Source of the DNA: JBBDIJ01 sp040880485
GTDB lineage: Bacteria > Bacteroidota > Rhodothermia > Balneolales > Balneolaceae
Length of the DNA: 64,000 bases
Assembly (NCBI GenBank): GCA_040880485.1
Contig: JBBDIJ010000009.1
Coordinates: 186,001-250,000, forward strand
Direction: 5' to 3'
Shown here: one piece after another, positions 43,996-52,392 of the stretch
Layout: every line of letters starts with the position of its first letter
How positions within the stretch are numbered: the stretch's first letter is position 1
The notes under the pieces: generated by a model
What the model was told of the DNA's origin: nothing
Database searches by the model: none
What the model saw: the letters and a program-made list of their open reading frames with translations, nothing else
Position numbers and translations under genes: made by a program

Positions 43996-46014
43996 ATGAG
44001 CAAACGTATACTTGTAACATCTGCACTTCCATATGCCAACGGACCGATCCACCTGGGCCATCTGGCTGGAGCATACCTGCCCTCGGATTTCTACACTCGC
44101 TATCAGCGGTTGAGAGGCAGGAAAATTCTCCATATTTGTGGTTCGGATGAGCACGGTGTGCCTATCACCATCGCTGCGGAGAAGGAGGGAAAAACGCCTC
44201 AGGAGATTGTTGACCGATTTCATGAACGCAACAAGAGTGTCTTCAGGAAATTTGGAATCTCCTTTGACTACTACGGACGTACGAGCTCAGAGGTTCACCA
44301 TAAAACATCACAGGAGTTTTTTTTGAACCTCCACAAAAAGGGTGTTTTTAAAAAAAAGCGGGAGGAACAACTGTATGACGAGAAAGCGGAGATGTTTCTG
44401 CCTGATCGGTATGTGAAGGGTACCTGTCCGGTTTGCGGCTATGAAGAGGCGTTTGGAGATCAGTGTGAAAAGTGTGGATCGTCCCTCTCCCCTGCCGAAC
44501 TTATAGACCCCCTGAGCATGCTTTCGGGAGATAAACCATCACTGAGAGAGACAGAGCACTGGTATCTGCCCCTCGGAGAGTTACAGGCAGATCTGGAGAA
44601 GTGGCTCGACAATAAGAGCGACTGGAAGCCAAATGTTTTGGGACAGTGTAAAAGCTGGCTGAACGAAGGCTTGAACGATCGCGCTGTTACCAGAGATCTC
44701 AAATGGGGAGTTCCGGTTCCGCTTGAAGATGCAGAGAACAAGGTACTCTATGTCTGGTTTGATGCACCGATCGGCTACATTTCTGCTACACGTGAGTGGG
44801 CCGAATCTCAAGGAGATCCGAATGCCTGGAGAGAGTGGTGGATGAATGAAGATACAGACCTGATTCATTTCATCGGTAAAGATAATATTGTATTTCACTG
44901 TATTATGTTTCCCGCCATGTTGATGCAACACGGGGATTATATTTTGCCAAAAAATGTACCTGCCAACGAGTTTCTGAACCTGGAAGGCAGAAAGCTGTCC
45001 ACCTCGAGGGGGTGGGCTGTCTGGCTGGAAGAGGCTCTGGAACGGTATGAACCGGATCTGTTGCGATATGTTTTGGGAAGTATACTCCCGGAAGCAAAGG
45101 ATTCCGACTTCTCCTGGAGAGATTTCCAGTCCCGTATAAATAGTGAGCTAGCTGATATACTAGGGAATTTCATATTCAGAACACTCTCATTTACAGATAG
45201 ATATTTTGACGGAAAGGTTCCGGAACTTGTTAATGCAACAGAAAAAGACAAAAAAGCACTCTATGCAATTAAGCAGACCAAAGTGGCTGCAGAGTCTGCC
45301 TATGAGCGCTTTCGTTTTCGGGAAGCGATTGCAGAGACCATGAATCTGGCCCGCACAGGCAATCGCTATTTTACCGAGATGGAACCCTGGAAATCCCGAA
45401 AAGAGAACTCCGAAAAGTGTGCAAATACTCTTCATGTATCTCTTCAGATTTCCGCAGCTCTTGCTACTTTGTTCACACCTGTTTTGCCTGGTAAAATGAA
45501 GCAGCTCAGAGATCAACTTGGTATGGGAGAAGTGGCCTGGGACAATGTTTCTGATTTAATGCTGAAGGCCGGCTCTTCTGTGCGTGCCGGAGAGATACTA
45601 TTTGCAAAAATTGAGGACGATCAGATGGAAAAGGAACTGGAACGCCTGAAAGGGAATGTTGAAGCCGGACAGAAAGATTATGAGCCTCAGAAGAAGCCGA
45701 TTGAATACGGCGAGTTTGCGAAGCTCGATATTCGAGCTGGACGTATTGAAGAGGCGGTGGCTGTAGAAAAATCGAAGAAACTGATTCAGCTGAGGGTCGA
45801 TATCGGCTACGAAAAGCGTACCATACTGGCAGGTGTGGCCGGACATTATGAGCCAAATAAACTGGTGGGCATGAGTGTTTGTGTCGTTGCAAATCTGAAA
45901 CCAAAGAAAATGATGGGAATTGAAAGTCAGGGAATGGTCTTAATGGCAGAAGACAGGGAGGGACAACTCTGTATTGTTTCGACCGATGCAGAACCTGGCA
46001 GCCCGATAATGTGA
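43996..46014 (+). CDS. metG: Methionine--tRNA ligase
   Basis: A class I synthetase of 672 aa. The HIGH-type motif is HLGHLAG near 18-24. The zinc knuckle has CPVC...CEKC near 143-163. The KMSKS-type loop reads RKLSTSRGW, a form I know from other Bacteroidota-like MetG. The C-terminal tRNA-binding domain has KLDIRAGRIEEA and SQGMVLMAED. I chose the ATG at 43996 (MSKRILVTSALPYANG) because the upstream extension from 43927 is unconserved and overlaps the methyltransferase gene. Confidence 0.96.
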   Translation: MSKRILVTSALPYANGPIHLGHLAGAYLPSDFYTRYQRLRGRKILHICGSDEHGVPITIAAEKEGKTPQEIVDRFHERNKSVFRKFGISFDYYGRTSSEVHHKTSQEFFLNLHKKGVFKKKREEQLYDEKAEMFLPDRYVKGTCPVCGYEEAFGDQCEKCGSSLSPAELIDPLSMLSGDKPSLRETEHWYLPLGELQADLEKWLDNKSDWKPNVLGQCKSWLNEGLNDRAVTRDLKWGVPVPLEDAENKVLYVWFDAPIGYISATREWAESQGDPNAWREWWMNEDTDLIHFIGKDNIVFHCIMFPAMLMQHGDYILPKNVPANEFLNLEGRKLSTSRGWAVWLEEALERYEPDLLRYVLGSILPEAKDSDFSWRDFQSRINSELADILGNFIFRTLSFTDRYFDGKVPELVNATEKDKKALYAIKQTKVAAESAYERFRFREAIAETMNLARTGNRYFTEMEPWKSRKENSEKCANTLHVSLQISAALATLFTPVLPGKMKQLRDQLGMGEVAWDNVSDLMLKAGSSVRAGEILFAKIEDDQMEKELERLKGNVEAGQKDYEPQKKPIEYGEFAKLDIRAGRIEEAVAVEKSKKLIQLRVDIGYEKRTILAGVAGHYEPNKLVGMSVCVVANLKPKKMMGIESQGMVLMAEDREGQLCIVSTDAEPGSPIM

Positions 46015-46019
46015 GTCGA

Positions 46020-48020
46020 ATGCAAAGAGAGACCAAAAGTCGAATTTGGGGAGCTGAGGTTACCGACGGAAGCACAACGTTTTCTCTTTACTTTTCTGGT
46101 GCAGCCGGAGTCCGGGTAGAGATTTTTAAAAACCCGGACGATACCTCAGGAATAGAAGTGGAGATGATACAGAACTCGGAGGAGGTCTGGGAGTTAACAC
46201 TACCTGAAGATCTGACCGGGATGTGGTACCACTACAGGGCGTCCTGGCCTCCCGGAGAGGAACCGGATACACCCTATGCCAACTGCCCCTTTTCTGATCC
46301 CTGGAGTAAACATGTGGCGGTTCGTAACCATTATCGGCAGGAGTCGAAAAGCTGTATAATATCTGACCATTTCGACTGGGAAGGAGACCATCCCGTCCTG
46401 CCTCCTGATCCGAGGGATCTTATAATCTACGAAACCCATATCAAGGATCTGGTTGCATCGGAAATGGATCGAAGCCGTGGTGATGGCGTTTATGAGTCAT
46501 GGTTGGATATGGAACAGAAAGGGGGTATCCCCTACTTGAAGAGTCTCGGTGTGAATGCTGTAGAGTTTCTGCCGCTTCAAAAGTTCTCTCCAATGGAACC
46601 TCCGTGGAAGAAGAAGACCAAAGAGGGGTTTTTAAACAGCTGGAATCCCTACGCCAGAAATCACTGGGGATACATGACAACGCATTTCTTTGCACCTGAA
46701 ACGAGTTACGGGCCGGGTGAATCGTTGGAGCCCGGTAGCCTCTCAGGAAAGCATCCATTCGCGCCGGATGCACTCAAGCGCCTGGTGAAAGCCCTTCACA
46801 GAGAAGGTATTGCAGTCATTATGGATGTGGTCTACAACCACTCATCCAACTTCGATATTAATATTTTGTCTCACCATCAGTCCGGACTGTATCTTAGAAA
46901 AGGACGTAATGGTGAGCTAATGAACAGGAGCGGAACCGGTAACGAGCTGAACACAGAGCGGAAGGAGGTTCGGGAACTGATAGTTGCATCTGTGGCCTGG
47001 TGGGCAAGGGAGTATCACATAGATGGATTTCGTTTCGACCTTGCCGGGCTGATCGATGAGAAGAGTTGGGATCACATTCGAAAGGCTGTCAGGGATGTGC
47101 ATCCAGACACAGTGCTTATTGCCGAACCATGGGGCGGCCGATATGTACCATGGCTATTTTCCAACCACGGATGGAGTTCATGGAATGACCAGTTTCGCAA
47201 CGGTATCAAGGGAATACGACCAGAAAAACCTGACAGCCAGCTGGGATTCATTTTCGCTTCCTGGATTCACGGCTCCGACCGTGCACAGCTTGAGAATTGG
47301 TTTAGCGGTACACTTCGTAACAAGAGCGGCGGACTTTTTCAGAAATCCTCACATAGTGTGAATTACCTGGAAAGCCATGACGGGTTTACTCTTGGAGACT
47401 TTATACGAATTTCTCTTCGGTATGGTGGAGAGAATTCAGTCGTTGAGAATCGTGAAGAACACGTTCAATTGCTGCCTGAAGAGATGAAAGTGGCCAAACT
47501 GGCTGCATTCTGCCTGATGGTCTCCCAGGGGGTTGTGATGATACACAGTGGTCAGGAGTTTGCACGTTCGAAGGTGATACCGGTTCATGACGAGATCGAT
47601 GATGCACAGGTCGGGAGAATGGATCACGACAGCTATAACAAGGACAATGGAACGAATTGGATCGATTTTGATGATCTGAAGAGCAATGAATCTCTCTACC
47701 ACTACTACAAAGGATTGATCTCGATAAGAAAAGGAGCTCCTGCACTTGGAAAAAGTGATCCGGAGTCCATTCGGTTCGATCGGGTCAACGATCCACTTCA
47801 TCTCCTCTTTTTTATCGATGGTTTCTCTGCCAACGACTTGTATGACTACTATGTGGCTATCAATGTGACCAGCAATGAGATGAAATGGGCACTGCCTGCA
47901 GGATACTGGGAGTTGCTGGCTGGAGAGCATCACGCTTCTGAACTGCCTTCCGATCTCGTTACCGGAGAGCGCATATTGCGCCCGGGATGTGCTGAATTGT
48001 TCAGAAAGTTGCGACATTAG
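46020..48020 (+). CDS. GH13 glycogen-debranching / pullulanase-type enzyme
   Basis: A 666-aa alpha-glucan hydrolase with an N-terminal CBM48-like domain (about 1-115) and a TIM barrel. The nucleophile is D340 (GFRFDLAGL), the acid/base E369 (LIAEPWGGR) and the third carboxylate D454 (LESHDGF). IIYETHIKDLV and DVVYNHSS are further GH13 markers. The overall layout fits isoamylase/GlgX/pullulanase enzymes that cut alpha-1,6 branches. I see no signal peptide, so glycogen turnover in the cytoplasm is likely. The ATG at 46020 is preferred over a GTG at 46011 that abuts metG. Confidence 0.88.
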   Translation: MQRETKSRIWGAEVTDGSTTFSLYFSGAAGVRVEIFKNPDDTSGIEVEMIQNSEEVWELTLPEDLTGMWYHYRASWPPGEEPDTPYANCPFSDPWSKHVAVRNHYRQESKSCIISDHFDWEGDHPVLPPDPRDLIIYETHIKDLVASEMDRSRGDGVYESWLDMEQKGGIPYLKSLGVNAVEFLPLQKFSPMEPPWKKKTKEGFLNSWNPYARNHWGYMTTHFFAPETSYGPGESLEPGSLSGKHPFAPDALKRLVKALHREGIAVIMDVVYNHSSNFDINILSHHQSGLYLRKGRNGELMNRSGTGNELNTERKEVRELIVASVAWWAREYHIDGFRFDLAGLIDEKSWDHIRKAVRDVHPDTVLIAEPWGGRYVPWLFSNHGWSSWNDQFRNGIKGIRPEKPDSQLGFIFASWIHGSDRAQLENWFSGTLRNKSGGLFQKSSHSVNYLESHDGFTLGDFIRISLRYGGENSVVENREEHVQLLPEEMKVAKLAAFCLMVSQGVVMIHSGQEFARSKVIPVHDEIDDAQVGRMDHDSYNKDNGTNWIDFDDLKSNESLYHYYKGLISIRKGAPALGKSDPESIRFDRVNDPLHLLFFIDGFSANDLYDYYVAINVTSNEMKWALPAGYWELLAGEHHASELPSDLVTGERILRPGCAELFRKLRH

Positions 48021-48039
48021 TGGTTTAAAAATATTTTTG
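48009..48039 (+). promoter_or_regulatory. Candidate promoter for the first NSS transporter
   Basis: TTG at 48009-48011 and TATTTTTG at 48032-48039 are spaced by exactly 20 bases. The -7 box matches TAnnTTTG perfectly. The -33 box lies inside the end of the GH13 coding region. A start near 48046 would leave a leader of about 50 bases. Confidence 0.6.
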
Positions 48040-48082
48040 GCACTTTTCGTATTCGGACTCAAATACCTGCTAATTTACGAAC

Positions 48083-48097
48083 GGAGGATCCGCTTTG
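48083..48097 (+). promoter_or_regulatory. Strong Shine-Dalgarno with TTG start
   Basis: GGAGG at 48083-48087 precedes a TTG at 48095 by 7 bases. It decides the start of the transporter, because no ATG lies near the conserved N-terminus. Shine-Dalgarno sites this clear are rare in the window. Confidence 0.7.
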
Positions 48098-49462
48098 GCT
48101 CAGTCAATTGAAACATCCAGGGGTACCTGGAACACCAAATATGGTTTTATACTGGCAGCAGCCGGTTCAGCTGTAGGCCTTGGCAACATTTGGGGGTTCC
48201 CCACTCAGGTGGCCGACAATGGTGGTGCCGCCTTCATTTTGATCTACCTCTTCTGCTGTGCTATTGTCGGGCTCCCTCTGATGATTGCCGAATTCACAAT
48301 TGGCCGGCGAACCCAAAAGAATCCTGTCGGAGCATTCAGGGATTTAAGTAATGGTAACCGTTTCATTCCTTTCATTGGGTATTGGGGTGTGATTTGTGGA
48401 GTCATGATTCTCTCCTTCTATCTGGTCATCTCCGGCTGGACATTGGGCTACGTTTTGGAAGAGGTCCTGCACTTTTTAGGTGCAGAATCTTTTGCCGCGA
48501 TCCTTGCAGATCTGGGCCACGGACCCAAAAACTCGATCTTCACCCTCTTCTTCTTGCTGCTCACTGCCTGGGTGATTACAGGTGGTGTTAGCCAGGGAAT
48601 CGAAAGGGCGACAAAGCTGCTGATGCCGTTACTTTTTATCCTTCTCATTCTGCTGATAGGCTATATCTTTACCCTGGAGGGTAGTCTGGATGGCCTGTAT
48701 ATGTATCTCAGTCCCGATTTCTCCACCATCGATCATAACCTGTTTTTATCTGCTCTTGGACAATCCTTTTTCTCTTTGTCATTGGGAATGGGCGCTCTTA
48801 TTACGTACGGTTCATATCTAAACCAAAAGCAAAATCTGGTGGAGTCAGCTGCACTGGTGACCATTGCGGATGTCGGTATCGCGTTTACGGCCGGACTTCT
48901 TGTGATCCCGGCCATGTTTGTCGCTCAATTCGGCGGTACACAGATATTTGACCCCGAGACCGGAGCTCTCTACTCCAGTGTCACTCTGGTATTTGATGTC
49001 TTGCCGAATCTTTTTCATCAGATTGGAGGTCTCACTGGTCTGTTTATCGGAGTTATTTTCTTTGTTCTTCTCGGTCTGGCAGCTCTCACCTCTTCCATTT
49101 CTCTGATGGAAGTTCCGGTCTCTTACGTCATCGATGAGTTTGAGATTCGGCGCAAGATGGCGACCTTGATCGTAAGCGGAGTCGTTGCCATCTTTGCCTT
49201 GTTGATCTCATGGGATATCTCTCTGATTGATCTCTTCGTAAATGTTTTCAATGAAGTAGGACTTCCGCTCGGCGGCTTTATGATCTGTCTCTTTCTTGGC
49301 TGGTTTTGGAAAACAGAGAGTGCACTCCTGGAGATTGAAAGTGGTTTTGAAGGAGTTTCAAACCACTGGTTTTCGAAAATATGGCCGATTTTTATTCGGT
49401 GGATATGCCCTCTTTTGATTTTGCTGGTACTGGGTACGACACTCATCAATTTTTTCAGGTAA
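48095..49462 (+). CDS. Sodium-dependent transporter, NSS/SNF family (11 TM)
   Basis: A LeuT-fold symporter of 455 aa with about 11 membrane helices. TM1 has AAAGSAVGLGNIWGFP near 23-38, where the unwound GLGN part binds substrate and sodium. The arginine usual in NxWRFP (an outer-gate residue in LeuT) is a glycine here, a feature I recall from a marine-type subfamily. GMGALITYGSYL in TM6 is conserved. The substrate is probably an amino acid, but it is not specified by sequence. The start is TTG with a strong ribosome-binding site. Confidence 0.9.
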   Translation: MAQSIETSRGTWNTKYGFILAAAGSAVGLGNIWGFPTQVADNGGAAFILIYLFCCAIVGLPLMIAEFTIGRRTQKNPVGAFRDLSNGNRFIPFIGYWGVICGVMILSFYLVISGWTLGYVLEEVLHFLGAESFAAILADLGHGPKNSIFTLFFLLLTAWVITGGVSQGIERATKLLMPLLFILLILLIGYIFTLEGSLDGLYMYLSPDFSTIDHNLFLSALGQSFFSLSLGMGALITYGSYLNQKQNLVESAALVTIADVGIAFTAGLLVIPAMFVAQFGGTQIFDPETGALYSSVTLVFDVLPNLFHQIGGLTGLFIGVIFFVLLGLAALTSSISLMEVPVSYVIDEFEIRRKMATLIVSGVVAIFALLISWDISLIDLFVNVFNEVGLPLGGFMICLFLGWFWKTESALLEIESGFEGVSNHWFSKIWPIFIRWICPLLILLVLGTTLINFFR

Positions 49463-49471
49463 ATTGATCAA

Positions 49472-49479
49472 TATGTTTG
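49472..49479 (+). promoter_or_regulatory. Candidate -7 box upstream of efp
   Basis: TATGTTTG matches TAnnTTTG exactly. No TTG lies 19-21 bases upstream (the sequence there is T-rich), so the -33 element is poor. A start seven bases downstream would fall at the foot of the hairpin at 49485-49516. Confidence 0.4.
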
Positions 49480-49484
49480 TTATC

Positions 49485-49516
49485 GATTGGCACTCACTCT
49501 ATTTTCAGTGCCAATC
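49485..49516 (+). terminator. Perfect 10-bp hairpin between NSS transporter and efp
   Basis: GATTGGCACT (49485-49494) pairs fully with AGTGCCAATC (49507-49516) around a 12-base loop; AATTATTTT follows. It could terminate the transporter transcript. It lies only 18 bases from the efp ATG, so it may instead be the 5' leader structure of efp. Confidence 0.65.
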
Positions 49517-49534
49517 CAATTATTTTGAGCACCT

Positions 49535-50110
49535 ATGGCAAAAATTGATACATCCGAATTCAGGAACGGTTTGAATCTGGTTCTGGACGGGGAGATCTAC
49601 TCCATCGTTGAATTTCAGCATGTAAAGCCGGGTAAAGGCGGTGCATTTGTTCGTACCAGGTTAAAGGGTGTAGAGAATGATAAAAATATAGAGAAGACTT
49701 TCCGTGCAGGAGAGAAAGCAGAGTCGGTACGGATAGAATCTCACCCCTACCAGTATCTCTATGTAGATGGAGAAATCTGCTATTTCATGCACCAGGAAAC
49801 GTGTGAACAGATTCCACTTGAGATCGCCCGGGTAGAGCGTCATCAGTTTATTAACGACGGTGATATCTGCACTCTGGTTATAGATGTTGAAAATGACAAA
49901 GTGCTTTATGCCCAACCGCCCGACCATGTTTCCGGAATAGTGGCACAAACTGATCCGGGACTGAAGGGAGATACAGCCCAGGGAGGAAGTAAGCCGGCTA
50001 CACTGGAGTCCGGGGCAACTGTCCAGGTTCCTCTTTTTATTAACGAAGGCGATCTGATCAGGGTCGACACGAGGACCGGAGATTACGTAGAAAGAGTGAA
50101 TTCAAACTGA
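49535..50110 (+). CDS. efp: Elongation factor P
   Basis: EF-P relieves ribosomes stalled at proline runs. The 191 aa form the usual three beta-barrel domains. The tip lysine is K34 in KPGKGGAFVRTR, the residue that carries beta-lysine or other modification in some bacteria. No modifying enzyme gene is seen here. DYVERVNSN at the end is typical. accB starts 5 bp downstream. Confidence 0.96.
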   Translation: MAKIDTSEFRNGLNLVLDGEIYSIVEFQHVKPGKGGAFVRTRLKGVENDKNIEKTFRAGEKAESVRIESHPYQYLYVDGEICYFMHQETCEQIPLEIARVERHQFINDGDICTLVIDVENDKVLYAQPPDHVSGIVAQTDPGLKGDTAQGGSKPATLESGATVQVPLFINEGDLIRVDTRTGDYVERVNSN

Positions 50111-50115
50111 CCATT

Positions 50116-50589
50116 ATGGATCTTAAACTTGTCAAAAAACTGATCAATCTGATTAGTGAAAGCGATGTCGATGAGGTCTCTATTGAAGAGGGGGATTTCA
50201 AAATCAGTGTAAAGAAGAGATCGGAAGAGTTGGCCCAGACTGTGCAGCACTATCAGTTACCGCCTCAACCTGTCTCTCAGCAGTCTCCACAGCCTGCACC
50301 CCCCGCCAGTGAGGCTTCATCAGAAGCAGATAGCCAGCCAGCAGAGGGAACTACCGAGATTAGATCGCCAATCGTAGGAACTTTCTACGCATCCCCCTCG
50401 CCAGAGGACGGCCCATTTGTAAAACCGGGAGATCGGATAGAAAAAGGCGCTACCATCTGTATCATAGAGGCGATGAAGATCATGAATGAGATCGAATCGG
50501 AACATTCGGGTATTGTCGAAAAAGTGCTGGTGGAAAATGGACAGCCCGTCGAATTTGACCAGCCACTCTTTATCATTAAACAAGGCTGA
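50116..50589 (+). CDS. accB: Biotin carboxyl carrier protein of acetyl-CoA carboxylase
   Basis: AccB carries carboxybiotin for malonyl-CoA synthesis. The 157 aa have an N-terminal helix region (MDLKLVKKLINLISESDV), a Pro/Ala/Ser-rich linker (about 44-80) and a biotinyl domain with the target lysine K121 in IIEAMKIMNE. The SPIVGTFY strand near 84-91 and the protruding thumb loop (SPSPEDGP) are present. accC follows after 8 bp. Confidence 0.96.
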   Translation: MDLKLVKKLINLISESDVDEVSIEEGDFKISVKKRSEELAQTVQHYQLPPQPVSQQSPQPAPPASEASSEADSQPAEGTTEIRSPIVGTFYASPSPEDGPFVKPGDRIEKGATICIIEAMKIMNEIESEHSGIVEKVLVENGQPVEFDQPLFIIKQG

Positions 50590-50597
50590 CCGCTTCC

Positions 50598-51947
50598 ATG
50601 TTTAAAAAAATACTGATTGCCAACCGTGGTGAGATTGCACTTCGGGTGATTCGAACTTGTAAAGAGATGGGAATCAAGACAGTCGCTGTCTACTCATCAG
50701 CAGACCAGGATAGTCTGCATGTAAAGTTTGCTGATGAGGCTGTCTGCATAGGCCCTCCTGCCAGCAAGCACAGCTATCTAAAGATACCTTCCATTCTTGC
50801 TGCTGCTGAAATTACCAATTCAGAAGCGATACATCCCGGTTACGGTTTCCTCTCTGAGAATGCAGAGTTTTCCCGGATCTGTGCAGAGCACGATTTGAAG
50901 TTTATTGGTCCTTCGCCCGAAATGATCGCTTCAATGGGAGACAAGGCTACTGCAAAAGCGACGATGATCGGTAACGGAGTACCGGTTGTACCTGGTTCTG
51001 AAGGTGTAGTCGGTTCTGTAAAAGCTGCCAGGAAGATTTGCAAAGAGATAGGATACCCGGTGATATTGAAAGCGTCGGCAGGTGGCGGAGGGCGTGGAAT
51101 GAGGGTAGCGCAGGAGGAATCCGAACTTGACAAGGCATTTACGATGTGCCGGAGTGAAGCTGCAGAAGCGTTTGGCAATCCGGAAGTGTATATAGAAAAG
51201 TTTGTACAAAATCCGAGACATATAGAGATTCAGATTCTCGGAGATCAGCATGGCAAAGTCATTCATCTCGGCGAAAGAGAGTGCTCCCTTCAACGGAGGC
51301 ATCAAAAACTGCTTGAAGAAGGACCCTCTCCTGTGATGACACCGAAGCTTCGTGAACAGATGGGTCAGGCTGCTGTACGAGCAGGAGAAGCCATAAATTA
51401 TGAGGGTGCCGGTACAATCGAATTTTTGGTGGACAATCAAAACCGCTTCTACTTTATGGAAATGAACACCCGGATACAGGTAGAGCACCCGGTTACTGAA
51501 TCTATCACCGGCTACGATCTGGTTGCAGAACAGATTCAAGTGGCATTCGGTGAAAAACTGAAGGATCGACCGTTGCAAATTAACGGGCACGCCATTGAAT
51601 GCAGAATAAACGCAGAAGATCCGGAGCACAATTTCCGTCCTTCTGCGGGAACACTGACGGTATTCCATACACCGGGCGGTCACAGTGTTCGTATAGACTC
51701 TCATGTCTATCCCGGATACCGAATTCCTCCCTACTACGACTCACTCATCGCCAAGCTGATCGTGTCAGCACCGACCAGGGAAGAGGCGATTAATCGAATG
51801 AAGAGGGCTCTTCAGGAGTTTATCGTAGAGGGTGTCAAAACTACGATTCCCTACCATCTACAGCTGATGGATGATGAAAATTTCAGGCGGGGAGAGTTCA
51901 ATACTCACTATCTTGAGAAGCATTTCAAATTCAACCCTTCTATATAG
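50598..51947 (+). CDS. accC: Biotin carboxylase subunit of acetyl-CoA carboxylase
   Basis: AccC carboxylates biotin on AccB using ATP and bicarbonate. The 449 aa are the single-function AccC length. The ATP-grasp glycine loop is KASAGGGGRGMRVA near 157-170. ERECSLQRRHQKLLEE and NTRIQVEHPVTE are the conserved active-site segments. AccA and AccD are not in the window. gcvH follows after 6 bp. Confidence 0.97.
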   Translation: MFKKILIANRGEIALRVIRTCKEMGIKTVAVYSSADQDSLHVKFADEAVCIGPPASKHSYLKIPSILAAAEITNSEAIHPGYGFLSENAEFSRICAEHDLKFIGPSPEMIASMGDKATAKATMIGNGVPVVPGSEGVVGSVKAARKICKEIGYPVILKASAGGGGRGMRVAQEESELDKAFTMCRSEAAEAFGNPEVYIEKFVQNPRHIEIQILGDQHGKVIHLGERECSLQRRHQKLLEEGPSPVMTPKLREQMGQAAVRAGEAINYEGAGTIEFLVDNQNRFYFMEMNTRIQVEHPVTESITGYDLVAEQIQVAFGEKLKDRPLQINGHAIECRINAEDPEHNFRPSAGTLTVFHTPGGHSVRIDSHVYPGYRIPPYYDSLIAKLIVSAPTREEAINRMKRALQEFIVEGVKTTIPYHLQLMDDENFRRGEFNTHYLEKHFKFNPSI

Positions 51948-51953
51948 ATTGAT

Positions 51954-52337
51954 ATGAGCAATCTTCCATCCAATCTTAAATACACCGAAGAACACGAGTG
52001 GGTTCGTGACGAAGGCGACGGATCAGTTACCATCGGTATTACAGATTTTGCCCAGTCAGAACTGGGTGATATCGTCTTTGTAGAGCTTGAACCAGTGGGA
52101 TTTAAGGTAGATAAAAACAGTGTGTTTGGAACAGTCGAAGCTGTAAAAACAGTCTCTGAACTGTTTGCACCTCTTTCAGGTGAGATAATTGAACTGAATT
52201 CCGAATTGGAATCCGACCCTGAAGTAGTAAACAACGACCCTTATGGAAAAGGCTGGATGATCCGGTTGCGAATCTCAAATCCAGACGAACTACAGGATCT
52301 CATGACATCTCAAGAGTATGCCGAAGTGATCGGCTGA
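51954..52337 (+). CDS. gcvH: Glycine cleavage system H protein
   Basis: GcvH is the lipoyl carrier of glycine cleavage. The 127 aa contain the lipoylation lysine K65 in GTVEAVKTVSELFAP, and start with the typical KYTEEHEWV segment. gcvT and gcvP are not nearby. In some bacteria GcvH also serves as a lipoate relay; the pairing with accBC here tells nothing certain about which role dominates. Confidence 0.95.
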   Translation: MSNLPSNLKYTEEHEWVRDEGDGSVTIGITDFAQSELGDIVFVELEPVGFKVDKNSVFGTVEAVKTVSELFAPLSGEIIELNSELESDPEVVNNDPYGKGWMIRLRISNPDELQDLMTSQEYAEVIG

Positions 52338-52392
52338 TTTCGAAGAATCCGCTACCCCCTTCCGGAAATATCAATTGAACTGCAAGGAGCCA

